Positions 1-8,893 of a stretch of DNA of 16,468 nucleotides are shown in pieces. Position 1 is the stretch's first letter. Every line of letters begins with the position of its first letter. Origin of the DNA: an uncultured Bacillota bacterium (GTDB lineage Bacteria; Bacillota_I; Bacilli_A; RFN20; CAG-631); assembly GCA_905197115.1 (NCBI GenBank), contig CAJJXN010000029.1, positions 1 through 16,468 on the forward strand. Direction: 5' to 3'. A program made the translations under genes and the position numbers. The notes under the pieces are model-generated. The model made no database searches, was not told the origin of the DNA, and saw nothing but the letters and a program-made list of their open reading frames with translations.

Positions 1-60
1 TGTCTTTTTTAAGTCCTTATATACAACCATATCATCAAAACATTCTCTTAATTTGTTCAT
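1..60 (-). CDS. brxL: BrxL, Lon-like BREX protein (N-terminus only)
   Basis: Only the first 20 codons lie in the window; the gene runs off the left edge. The visible start includes the stretch MVVYKDLKKT. It resembles the N-terminus of BrxL (TIGR02688 type), where a short helix is followed by a V-V-x-K-D-L pattern before the ATPase/Lon-protease body. The ATG is preceded by AGGAGA with 5 bases between, and this site overlaps the pglZ stop codon, so translation is probably coupled. BrxL is the last gene of canonical BREX type 4 operons, which agrees with its place after pglZ. In other BREX types BrxL is an AAA+ protein that forms rings around DNA. The assignment rests on 20 residues plus gene order, so it is likely but not proven, and whether the gene is intact cannot be judged here. 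Confidence 0.7.
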   Translation of the reverse strand, partial: MNKLRECFDDMVVYKDLKKT

Positions 61-69
61 CTTTTTCTC

Positions 70-2307
70 CTAAAATAATGAGTTTTCACTAGAAACTTTA
101 CTTTCAATTGTAAATTCTAGTGTTTTACCAATTTGATTACCACCATCAAATAATAAAGCTGTATAATTGCCCGGCTTTTTTATATCTTCAAGCGTAAATT
201 CCATTGTAGTATTATTTATTTCACAATCATATTTTTTATTATTAATAACAACATATGGGGTTTCCAATTTTATTGATGCTTCCAAAATTAATTTTGCTTT
301 TTGTTTATAACTTACTTTTATTATCTTTGTTATAACTCTAACATCAATATTTATATCTTTACGAGTTAAAACAATAACAGGCACTGTAATTTCTTCAAGT
401 GTCGCACCACCATGAACCTCAATCTCTGGAGCTCTACCCCCTTTAAATCTATCATAATTAGCCATACAAAAATAATTATTATCTTCTGCCATCTCATCCA
501 GTTTATGGGTAGATTCTGTCACACGACAGCACCTTCCTCCATGCTCCCCATCAGATCCTGAATCTATAATTTTAGAATTATAAATCACCGCTAATCTACT
601 TGCTCCGTGGTCAGAGACTATTGCAACTCTTTTATTGGTTGATAGCTTATCTATAGCCATTTGTAATATTTCATCAATTAACTCAAGCTCTTTGGGAATA
701 TGAATTGGCAACTTTGTTTTTTCATAATTATAATCACCCTCAGGATGATGCTTTAGATCATCTAATTTTTTATAACTATAATTATACCTAAAATCTTTAT
801 TAAAAGAAGTGAGCGTTGGTAGATTTGAACGTGCGACATAAATGCTTGTCATAAGCTGATACTCATTACATTTTTTTAATATATAAGATAAATATTCAGC
901 CCCCATTGCATCAGCAAATATAACATAATCATTATCCAATAAATACTTATCAATAATTTCTGTTCTGGTTGGCAATATATAATTGTATTCTCTTTTCTTT
1001 GCCTGTTGTTCAACCATATTTAACATAGTTTCTGATATTCTATTAGTTACCTTGCAATGCTTATATTCATCAAAATAATCATCTAATAAATTATTTTTTT
1101 GACTAAAGAAATATTTTGATAGATACAAAGATAAATCTGGATAAATATTCTTTATCATATCTATAATTTCTATGTTATTATTGATGTTGCTTTGCGATAT
1201 CAACTGAATTATAGCCTTTTTCTCAATATCTGTATTGCATGTTAAATATTGTATTCCATTTATACCTTTATTCATTGAATATTTACAATAATCATTTAAG
1301 AATCCAATATTTTCTCCGGTATTAAAAGTAAGACACAAGTTTTTTCTCTCATTATAAAAACTCTGAAAATTTTTATCTTGCGTATCTATATCTAATAATC
1401 TCAAATAAATATATTTAAAAAATTCACTACCACTTTCAATTGTATTTGCTACATAATTAATATAATGAAGTTCATTTTTTTCTCTTAATGCAAGAATGTA
1501 CAGATTTTTACATCTCCCATTTTGGTTTAAACTGTTATAGTATTTATATCTGTTACTATCACCAAAATAATTATTGTAACATTCTTCTAATGTTGAAAAT
1601 TTTTGAACTTGCTCATAAACATCTTTCCATTCATCAGAAGTTAAGAATTCTTGCTTTGCATAACTTGTAATAGTTTTATCAAATTCGACTATACAATCAT
1701 AAAAACTTTCTAATATCATTAATGAATAACTATGTCTTTCAAATAATTTCTTATTTAATGCTGTATTAAATTTAAGAATCTCACAGGTTATATTTGTCTC
1801 AAGTCTTTCAAGTATCTTTTTAAATCCTTGTTCAACATTACTAAGTTTTGGAAAATTCCTATAGATTCTAAAAGCAAGATTGTCGATTACACCATCAAAT
1901 ATTTTACATCTATTTCTAAATCTTAAATCTCCATTACAAATATCTTCTAAAACATTTTTTGCTTGAAACAATAAAAACACGCATTTACTTTTTAGGGATT
2001 TTGAAGAAGCAATTGATATTTGATTTAATAGCTCATCCTCATCAATAAATTTAAAATATTGTGAAAACCCTAATACCAACATATTCTCATTATTATTTTC
2101 TATATAATTATAAAAATTTTCCATATTTGGACAAGAGTCATTATTTAGGCAAAAGGATGATAATTTTACAATTTTTATCTTTATATCCCCAATATTCTTT
2201 ACAAATTCGTTATAGTCTCTTGTGTTTTCAATATCAATAAATAACGAGCTATTTAACGTGCTTTCATAAAGATAGTTCTTTACACAATCAATTGCTTTAC
2301 TCTCCAT
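70..2307 (-). CDS. pglZ: PglZ, alkaline-phosphatase-superfamily BREX protein
   Basis: This 745-residue protein is the PglZ component of BREX, a predicted metal-dependent phosphatase-fold protein required for both phage exclusion and host-DNA marking. Visible landmarks are FADAMGAEY (around residues 464-472, with D466 at the expected nucleophile/metal strand), SDHGASR (565-571) and HGGATLEEITVPVI (632-645). The last is the hallmark PglZ motif that precedes a C-terminal beta-sandwich-like tail (about 650-745). The first 440 residues are helical and poorly conserved, as is common in the family. The start is ATG behind AGGAGG, which overlaps the brxC stop (TAG-GAGG), so the two are translationally coupled. 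Downstream it is coupled to brxL in the same way. No truncation or frameshift is visible. Family membership is firm from the motifs; the exact reaction in vivo is not established. Confidence 0.93.
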   Translation of the reverse strand: MESKAIDCVKNYLYESTLNSSLFIDIENTRDYNEFVKNIGDIKIKIVKLSSFCLNNDSCPNMENFYNYIENNNENMLVLGFSQYFKFIDEDELLNQISIASSKSLKSKCVFLLFQAKNVLEDICNGDLRFRNRCKIFDGVIDNLAFRIYRNFPKLSNVEQGFKKILERLETNITCEILKFNTALNKKLFERHSYSLMILESFYDCIVEFDKTITSYAKQEFLTSDEWKDVYEQVQKFSTLEECYNNYFGDSNRYKYYNSLNQNGRCKNLYILALREKNELHYINYVANTIESGSEFFKYIYLRLLDIDTQDKNFQSFYNERKNLCLTFNTGENIGFLNDYCKYSMNKGINGIQYLTCNTDIEKKAIIQLISQSNINNNIEIIDMIKNIYPDLSLYLSKYFFSQKNNLLDDYFDEYKHCKVTNRISETMLNMVEQQAKKREYNYILPTRTEIIDKYLLDNDYVIFADAMGAEYLSYILKKCNEYQLMTSIYVARSNLPTLTSFNKDFRYNYSYKKLDDLKHHPEGDYNYEKTKLPIHIPKELELIDEILQMAIDKLSTNKRVAIVSDHGASRLAVIYNSKIIDSGSDGEHGGRCCRVTESTHKLDEMAEDNNYFCMANYDRFKGGRAPEIEVHGGATLEEITVPVIVLTRKDINIDVRVITKIIKVSYKQKAKLILEASIKLETPYVVINNKKYDCEINNTTMEFTLEDIKKPGNYTALLFDGGNQIGKTLEFTIESKVSSENSLF

Positions 2308-2315
2308 ATTTCCTC

Positions 2316-5300
2316 CTATTTATCGTTTATTATTTCTATTCCCACATTTACATTTTCTTTTACTAGATCAATTAAATATTTTTTTAATTTTTCAGAATCC
2401 ATGCTTTTTATCTTTTCTATTACTTTTTGGTTTGTTCCCTTTTTATATTGCTTTTCAGCATAATCCTTAACCTTATTCTCGACAATGATATTCGGATACC
2501 AATCATACACATCATTCGAAACATATGCCTTTAACATATTTCTAATTTCATCAGCACTATCACACACAACAGCATAATTTTTTGCTATTTTCAGCATAAA
2601 ACATTTGTCTTGGTTTTCTCTGTTATTCAACCAATCCTTTTGCATTTTTTCATTAATAAATTTTGTCGCCCTTTCAACTTCTCGCGAATCAGGATTAACC
2701 TTTAGTAAGATATTGAATATTTCCTTTGCATAAGATTCGTCCTCATCCTCCATCATACATAAAATAGGTGTTACATATTTTTCAGACCAATCTCTTGGAG
2801 ACTCACTGTCAGTCTTAGACTTCCAAAGATTTCTAAGTTTTTCTCTTCCTAAATGAGAAATATAGTCCTCTCGAGTTTGTGCAACTTTTTCAGCAAACTC
2901 TGATTTGTTTTTCAAAAATATGCCATTGTTTGGTAATGCTCTAAAAATATTGTTTATGTGTTCTTCTTCAAGCCCTTCTAACATTGTTAAACAAGTTTTT
3001 TTGAAAATTTCATTTTGATTTGTACACAAATTATTAAAATCTTCTTTTGTTGTTGTTAAGCATTTCAAGAACTTCTCTTTATTGAAAGAATCAAGTTCTC
3101 CATTTCTCTTAATTTCGTACAAAATAGTAAGAAAAGTATTTAAGTTTTCATTAACATTCAAAGTTAACAAGTCATATGGTATTTTTATTGATTGAACCTT
3201 ATCTTTCCATTCCATAATACATTTATTATAAGAATTTGTACGTATAGAATAATCGTAACTTTCTGCTACAATGGAATATTCCAAAATTAGCTCATCAATT
3301 TGTTTATTAACTGTATCCTTATTCCAAACCCAATTAGCATCGGCAGCATCAAATTTTGTCTTTAATAAGTTTAAATAATCATCATGATCATTTATTTGAT
3401 TTGCCAAATCTATTAAAATACCGTTTTTGTAGTCTTCTAAATATTTCTGCATTCCATGTCTGCAATTATCTCGCGATATTAATAATTTAAGATCATTCTC
3501 TATTTGTTCATTTTGTATGCATTCTTTGCCAATTGACAACGCTATATCCAATTCTGTTGATTGAGTATTTGAAGTTGAATAATTTTTGGAATTTGCAACT
3601 CCACAGTATGAATCTATTATTTTGGACAAAGTCGAAGCATCTGTTAAAATATTCTTTCCATCAAAAACATAATTTAAAGTCCATAAAGGGAAGCTTAGAT
3701 CCTTTAATTTATCTCTAACTCCTTCTCTAACTTGCTCAATTGAATTACACTTAAATTCAGGAATATTAAATATATCAGCAGTAACTTCAATAAATTTACG
3801 TTCTTCCGCAGTCATCTTTTTTATGTATTTTTCTTTATATCTAGGATTGTTATTAATCTGTAAATCAATTACTTCCTTGATCATATCTTTTAAATGAGCT
3901 TCACTCATGTTATCACTTAAATTGCCATCGCTCCATCTATATGCAGGCGTCGCATATTCTTTTAATAAAAATCCCATCATAAAAGCTGTCAAATTGCAAG
4001 GCATAAATCCAAATGGTTTTGATTTCAATATATCATACAAATGTGATATTCCGATACTACCTTGTTCTTCAAAACATTTATTTATCTCTTGTTCTATTCT
4101 CATCTTGATTTTAGAAATAAGTAAATTAGGCTTGTCTTCCCAATATTTTTCTCCTTCAGACAATCGCCATGCCCCAGCCAAATTAGTTTCAAGTTTGTTA
4201 ACGTCTACTGTCGCCCTAAATGTACCTGTTGTCTCTTGTCTAATGCCACATTGAGCACCTACTAATAAAGTCGAAGAAGTATATAAATTCTCAATTACTT
4301 TGAAATTTTCCAAACCTAATGGATATCTTTTCAAATTAATATCTTTTAATTCATTTATTAACTCGTCATAATTTGAGAGTCTTTTACCTTGTACACATTG
4401 ATTTGTGTGCAAAATATACTCGCCCTTTGATATCCTTTCATTCCATTTTCTCAATACCTCAGATGCCCTTCTATCATAATCAGATGCAAGCCCATTATCT
4501 TTCCCCCTTTGATATGCTGCATTTGATGAATTGTCAAAGTATTGTTCAAGCGAATCTCCACCTAGTACAGTTGTAGATGTATCAATAACAATTATATTTT
4601 CGTCAAATTGCGCTTCAGAAATTTGTTTTCTAAGAGCAATTGCCTCACTATCGTCTTTAGCAAAAGTAACAACTACATTAATTCCACTCATATTAGGCGA
4701 TGACTTAGCATCTAAAAATACTTTCTTAAAATTATCAATTGTTGCACATTTTTTAGGAAACCTTAGTTTTAAGTAAGAAGAAAAATTTAATGCATCTTCT
4801 AATCCACCTTCTATTATAAAATCTTGAGTTTTCTTGCTATCTTTTAATTTTTGTTTTTCCTTCTCAATTGCAGACGAATCCCCACTCGCAATAATAGAAG
4901 AATATTGAAATTTATTAATCCCATTTGGTTTTTTGAATATACAACCATATTTAACTAATCTTTCAGCTATAGAAATCGCATTATTTTCCAATTCTGTTCC
5001 GTCAAAAGCATTGCTTAAATTTTTATCATTCGGCGTTAGCACTTCCACACTATCACCAACCCTGTTTGATATAGCTTGTAAAAGTAAAATCGTTTTAAAT
5101 ACCCTATTTTCTTCTTCTGTTAAATTATTTTTTGACAATCTATTATAAGAATCCAAAATTATGCGAATATCGCTCGCCAAATGTTCTTTTCCTTTTTCAT
5201 AAAAGAAATCCCACAACATATCAATAGTCAAGTAAGGCCATGAATCTAAAGGACCATAATTATCTATAAACCACTGAAACCCTTTTATTTCATCACCCAT

Positions 5301-6515
5301 ATCATTTTTAATAAAATCAAACATACTTCTTTGGTTTGATTCAAATGCCGTTGACAAGTATTTTAACAATAACGCCGTATATGGATGGATTGGTAAAATA
5401 TCATATAATTCCTTTTCTGTTATATTTGCAGCAGTTATTACAAGCTTTTTAGAAGTAGATAGATTACTATTTAAATCGTTTGCATACATTAGCCACTCTT
5501 TTAGCTTATTTTCATCTGATGTCTTTTTTAATGCAGCACCCATCAATTGAAAAGCCATATTTTCTGGCAATTCAATATTGCATGTAGGTTGAACGAACCT
5601 GTCCAATATTTTTTGTTTATCGCTGTCTGTATCGTGAAATAAAGCTTCAGACTTATGTGTAACGATAACCATATAAAAAGGTTGTGTGTTACTTAATTCC
5701 ACTAGTTGCTGAAAGCCGGTAAGAGCTTGTTTATTTTTGTTAAAATATTCTGTGAACTCATCCCAAATGAATACTATTGCTTTCAAATTGTTGTTTTTTA
5801 TAACATTTTCAATCCATGAACACAAGCCCTTAATATCTAACTTCATTGCAGTAATACCAACTTCATCGGCGACAAAAAATATTTTATTAATTAATGAAAT
5901 TATATTATCTCCACTAAATGTTCGTAACTTATTCAATAATGTATCAACCGTATCCCCATCAAACTTATAAGAATATTTGTTTTTAATTAAATTATCAAAA
6001 TATGACTTATTATCTGTATCTGATAACCAATTTATAATACAATCTTTCAGAGATTCTTCGGCATTGTCTTCTATACCCTGCTCTTTCATTGCAAGTTTAA
6101 TACTTTCTTGTAAAGCGACTATTAAATGATTGTCGCTGGTTATTCCAGAAGAGCCATATCTATGAATTGTTAAAATTTTCCCTTGATTCTTTATATTTTG
6201 TAGTTTGTTAAACAAATCCTCGGATAAATTATCTTTATACCTTTCAAAGTACGATCTCATCTCCTCTTCTGATGAGTCTAATATCTTTTTTAAAGTAAGA
6301 ACGGCATGAGATTTACCTGTACCATATGCACCTTCAACCCATATTGATTGTTTCTTTTTTCTTGAGAGAACACTTTCTACATCATTTAGTAATTTTACAA
6401 ATGTTTTATGTGGATAAAATGTTTTCCAAAAATCCTTATCTTTTGTTTTTAATGCCTCAGGGTTTACCGTTGGCAAATAATCTTTATCTATACTAAAATA
6501 ATCACGATACTTCAT
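2316..6515 (-). CDS. brxC: BrxC/PglY, giant P-loop ATPase of BREX
   Basis: This 1399-residue protein has a Walker A motif GAYGTGKS at residues 62-69 and a Walker B motif VFIWDEF at 248-254, as in the BrxC/PglY (DUF499-related) ATPases at the core of every BREX type. The N-terminal region MKYRDYFSID...DYLPTVNPE and the long helical remainder also fit, and the length is within the usual 1100-1400 range. The role is inferred from the family: an ATP-driven scaffold or motor that acts with PglZ. The ATG is preceded by TAGGAGAGA, whose first bases are the brxP stop codon, so it is coupled to brxP. It is followed 8 bases later by pglZ. Several short ORFs on the opposite strand are antisense shadows. 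The gene looks intact. Confidence 0.94.
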   Translation of the reverse strand: MKYRDYFSIDKDYLPTVNPEALKTKDKDFWKTFYPHKTFVKLLNDVESVLSRKKKQSIWVEGAYGTGKSHAVLTLKKILDSSEEEMRSYFERYKDNLSEDLFNKLQNIKNQGKILTIHRYGSSGITSDNHLIVALQESIKLAMKEQGIEDNAEESLKDCIINWLSDTDNKSYFDNLIKNKYSYKFDGDTVDTLLNKLRTFSGDNIISLINKIFFVADEVGITAMKLDIKGLCSWIENVIKNNNLKAIVFIWDEFTEYFNKNKQALTGFQQLVELSNTQPFYMVIVTHKSEALFHDTDSDKQKILDRFVQPTCNIELPENMAFQLMGAALKKTSDENKLKEWLMYANDLNSNLSTSKKLVITAANITEKELYDILPIHPYTALLLKYLSTAFESNQRSMFDFIKNDMGDEIKGFQWFIDNYGPLDSWPYLTIDMLWDFFYEKGKEHLASDIRIILDSYNRLSKNNLTEEENRVFKTILLLQAISNRVGDSVEVLTPNDKNLSNAFDGTELENNAISIAERLVKYGCIFKKPNGINKFQYSSIIASGDSSAIEKEKQKLKDSKKTQDFIIEGGLEDALNFSSYLKLRFPKKCATIDNFKKVFLDAKSSPNMSGINVVVTFAKDDSEAIALRKQISEAQFDENIIVIDTSTTVLGGDSLEQYFDNSSNAAYQRGKDNGLASDYDRRASEVLRKWNERISKGEYILHTNQCVQGKRLSNYDELINELKDINLKRYPLGLENFKVIENLYTSSTLLVGAQCGIRQETTGTFRATVDVNKLETNLAGAWRLSEGEKYWEDKPNLLISKIKMRIEQEINKCFEEQGSIGISHLYDILKSKPFGFMPCNLTAFMMGFLLKEYATPAYRWSDGNLSDNMSEAHLKDMIKEVIDLQINNNPRYKEKYIKKMTAEERKFIEVTADIFNIPEFKCNSIEQVREGVRDKLKDLSFPLWTLNYVFDGKNILTDASTLSKIIDSYCGVANSKNYSTSNTQSTELDIALSIGKECIQNEQIENDLKLLISRDNCRHGMQKYLEDYKNGILIDLANQINDHDDYLNLLKTKFDAADANWVWNKDTVNKQIDELILEYSIVAESYDYSIRTNSYNKCIMEWKDKVQSIKIPYDLLTLNVNENLNTFLTILYEIKRNGELDSFNKEKFLKCLTTTKEDFNNLCTNQNEIFKKTCLTMLEGLEEEHINNIFRALPNNGIFLKNKSEFAEKVAQTREDYISHLGREKLRNLWKSKTDSESPRDWSEKYVTPILCMMEDEDESYAKEIFNILLKVNPDSREVERATKFINEKMQKDWLNNRENQDKCFMLKIAKNYAVVCDSADEIRNMLKAYVSNDVYDWYPNIIVENKVKDYAEKQYKKGTNQKVIEKIKSMDSEKLKKYLIDLVKENVNVGIEIINDK

Positions 6516-6524
6516 ATATCTCTC

Positions 6525-8876
6525 CTAAATAAGATTTAAAACATCCAAAGATGTTTTATCTTTCCTTAAAGTAATATTATCTAAATCTAATGTGAATGAT
6601 GTGTTGATAAATTCTGGATAGTTAATTGATAATCCTGATAGCATCTTTTGCAATTCATCATAATCAAATCCAAACATTTGGGCAGGGCTGACACCATTAC
6701 TATCCAAACTAAAATTAAATAATCTACTAAGAGTAAACTGGTAATAATCTCCACATTCCTCTGCAAACTTGTACAATCCATACAATACCACTAATGGATT
6801 TATATTTCTTGATTTTAATCTTGTTATTGATTCCAGTTTATTCCCTTTCATTTCACATGAAGCAATATTAACGTCTCTCCCTAGTGGAGTTTTTAAAATT
6901 AGATTTTTTAATGAAGATATAATATTTGATATCGTTCCAGCACTACTTCCATCGCCAATTTTTTCTTTCAATTCATCTACAATATATCTCTCATTTATTG
7001 TTGTGTTATTGATAAACCAATTTATTTGTGGAGAATAAGCCAAATTAACATACATTAAAGACCAAAAATCTAATGTGTTCATTTTTTGTTGATCATATAT
7101 TTTATTCATTTCAATTGCTACATCATCCGACTTGTCTATTTCTAATTTCAATTTTGAATCTCTAAGAAAGCGTTTTAGGGCTGTTATTTTCATCGACCCC
7201 AAATCATTATATTCTGACTTCCAAAACTCTTCTTTGTATTTTAAATATTTTTCTACCCATTCTTTTTCTACACCAAAACTTAAATAACAATCTAGGCTCA
7301 TTTTTCTCTCTACTCCTTTTAATATCTTAACTGAATTATACACCAGACACCCACTATCAATATTGTGACATTTGAAACAATGTTGACAATTTTCAATTCT
7401 TAATCCTTTTTCCATCGAAATGCAACCATTTACACAATTTGCTTCACATTCTCTACATCCCAAGCAATAAGAAGATTTCTTTAAACAAGATTTAAATAAC
7501 GATAAAAATTTTATATCAATTTTGGTTTTTGAATTGATCTTAATAACAAACTTTAACCTGTTGTTTTCTTCATGTACAGAAAAATTATATTCTGCTACTG
7601 GTTGATTATGCGGCATAAAAAGTAGTCTGTAATTTGTGTTATCTTCTGAACGACACTCACCTAAAGTTTTTAGCCATATTTTCCATTGGTTATTCTTTAT
7701 TGTATAAATGGACAATGAATCTCCTATTAAACACTCTTCATATTTTGCATCTGGGACTTTTAAATCTCTACCATTATTTCTTACCTTCCAACCACCATTT
7801 TCAATAAATTCTCTTTCCTTCTCTTCTGTCTCAAATTTTCTATTAGAAGATTTTTTTATCAAATCTATAAAATAATCAACTTCTTTGGGATAACAAACTC
7901 TTTTCATGTATTCATGTTTTCCGGATGACATTGGACACATTAAACACCCAACACGACTATTACCTTTCTTATAACTATCATTAATAAGCAGCTTATTCCC
8001 GAAAATATATAAAAATAATTCTGCAGAATTCCAATCATCTATAACATTGAAATTGTATTGTCCTTCATGTTTTTCTCCTTCACTTACCGTTTCATACTTT
8101 GATCTCATTATGCTTTCATCTCGTCTTACACCAACAAATGCCATCCCTTTAAAATTTTGTTTATTTAAAACTTTTCTCAACAAATTTATTTGTGGTGTTG
8201 TTTTGTGTACAGCACAGCACCATCTCAATTTTTGTGACGGATAACCAAATGCCAACCATGAAGAACTTGTGTTTAAATGAGATGTTGCCCGAAGAAATTC
8301 TATTCCTTGTTCTTTACATTCTTTTTCTACTTTATCTACTAGTCTGTATGTATCAGGATTTTCCATTTTTGTATCACCAAAAATAACTTTAAACTCATTA
8401 TGTGGCAAAGTTCGCTGAATAATATCTAAAAGAACTATACTATCCTTTCCCCCGCTAAATGCAACATAAAAAACATCAATTTTATTTTTATATTCAATGT
8501 ACGTATTGTAAGCCCTTTTAATTGTTGAATTAACTAAAGTATCCATAATATACTTATTTTTTTCAACCATACTAGGGATATCAACAAATTGCAAAACACC
8601 CTTTTCATCCGGATTGTTGTCAAGTATCTCTAATTCCGGTTTTGTGTATAATGATCCACCTCTTATTTTAGCGACTAAATTTCCTTTATAATAATAAGAA
8701 TTACTCTCTGCCCACATATATGGATATTTATCATCTTTCTTATAATTCCAATATTTATCGAACCCCAATATGTCCAATTCTTGATAGTATACCGGCCTAG
8801 GCTCCTTGCTAAATTTCAATTCTGAGTTTGTTAAAATATATCCACCAGTTGTACGATCCCATTCGTATGAGTACAT
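6525..8876 (-). CDS. brxP: BrxP, PAPS-reductase-like BREX type 4 protein
   Basis: This 783-residue protein is the signature component of BREX type 4. The central PP-loop domain has SGGKDS at 141-146 and GDTKMENPDTYR at about 168-179. It also has the cysteines C220-C221 (RWCCAVHK) and C311-x2-C314 (VGCLMCPM), as in PAPS-reductase/DndC-type enzymes that activate substrates with ATP and often bind an Fe-S cluster. A second cysteine-rich block at 471-510 has two ferredoxin-like patterns: C471/474/477/481 and C497/500/503/510. The C-terminal 250 residues are helical and resemble DUF4007 (the LDFWSLMYVNLAY region near 605). An N-terminal stretch of about 130 residues carries no motif I recognise. 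ATG follows AAGGAGA; the gene starts 17 bases after the 830-residue gene and is coupled to brxC. Its chemistry, possibly sulfur transfer to DNA, is inference from DndC relatives. Confidence 0.9.
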   Translation of the reverse strand: MYSYEWDRTTGGYILTNSELKFSKEPRPVYYQELDILGFDKYWNYKKDDKYPYMWAESNSYYYKGNLVAKIRGGSLYTKPELEILDNNPDEKGVLQFVDIPSMVEKNKYIMDTLVNSTIKRAYNTYIEYKNKIDVFYVAFSGGKDSIVLLDIIQRTLPHNEFKVIFGDTKMENPDTYRLVDKVEKECKEQGIEFLRATSHLNTSSSWLAFGYPSQKLRWCCAVHKTTPQINLLRKVLNKQNFKGMAFVGVRRDESIMRSKYETVSEGEKHEGQYNFNVIDDWNSAELFLYIFGNKLLINDSYKKGNSRVGCLMCPMSSGKHEYMKRVCYPKEVDYFIDLIKKSSNRKFETEEKEREFIENGGWKVRNNGRDLKVPDAKYEECLIGDSLSIYTIKNNQWKIWLKTLGECRSEDNTNYRLLFMPHNQPVAEYNFSVHEENNRLKFVIKINSKTKIDIKFLSLFKSCLKKSSYCLGCRECEANCVNGCISMEKGLRIENCQHCFKCHNIDSGCLVYNSVKILKGVERKMSLDCYLSFGVEKEWVEKYLKYKEEFWKSEYNDLGSMKITALKRFLRDSKLKLEIDKSDDVAIEMNKIYDQQKMNTLDFWSLMYVNLAYSPQINWFINNTTINERYIVDELKEKIGDGSSAGTISNIISSLKNLILKTPLGRDVNIASCEMKGNKLESITRLKSRNINPLVVLYGLYKFAEECGDYYQFTLSRLFNFSLDSNGVSPAQMFGFDYDELQKMLSGLSINYPEFINTSFTLDLDNITLRKDKTSLDVLNLI

Positions 8877-8893
8877 TTTTTTCTCCTTCTATT

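Noticed and set aside
3907..4254. 115-residue ORF on the plus strand
   Set aside because: Fully antisense to brxC, with no recognisable ribosome site or domain; composition is that of a shadow frame of an AT-rich gene. Other plus-strand ORFs at 1488-1670, 3533-3718, 4373-5148, 5737-5970, 6769-7038, 8047-8386, 9507-9713, 12319-12525, 12792-13046, 13984-14193 and 14756-14956 were left out for the same reason, as were the minus-strand frames at 6587-6781 and 15594-15779.
6525..8876. DndC of a Dnd phosphorothioation system
   Set aside because: The PP-loop domain is similar, but no dndB, dndD, dndE or cysteine desulfurase gene is present, and the neighbours brxC and pglZ place it in BREX type 4.
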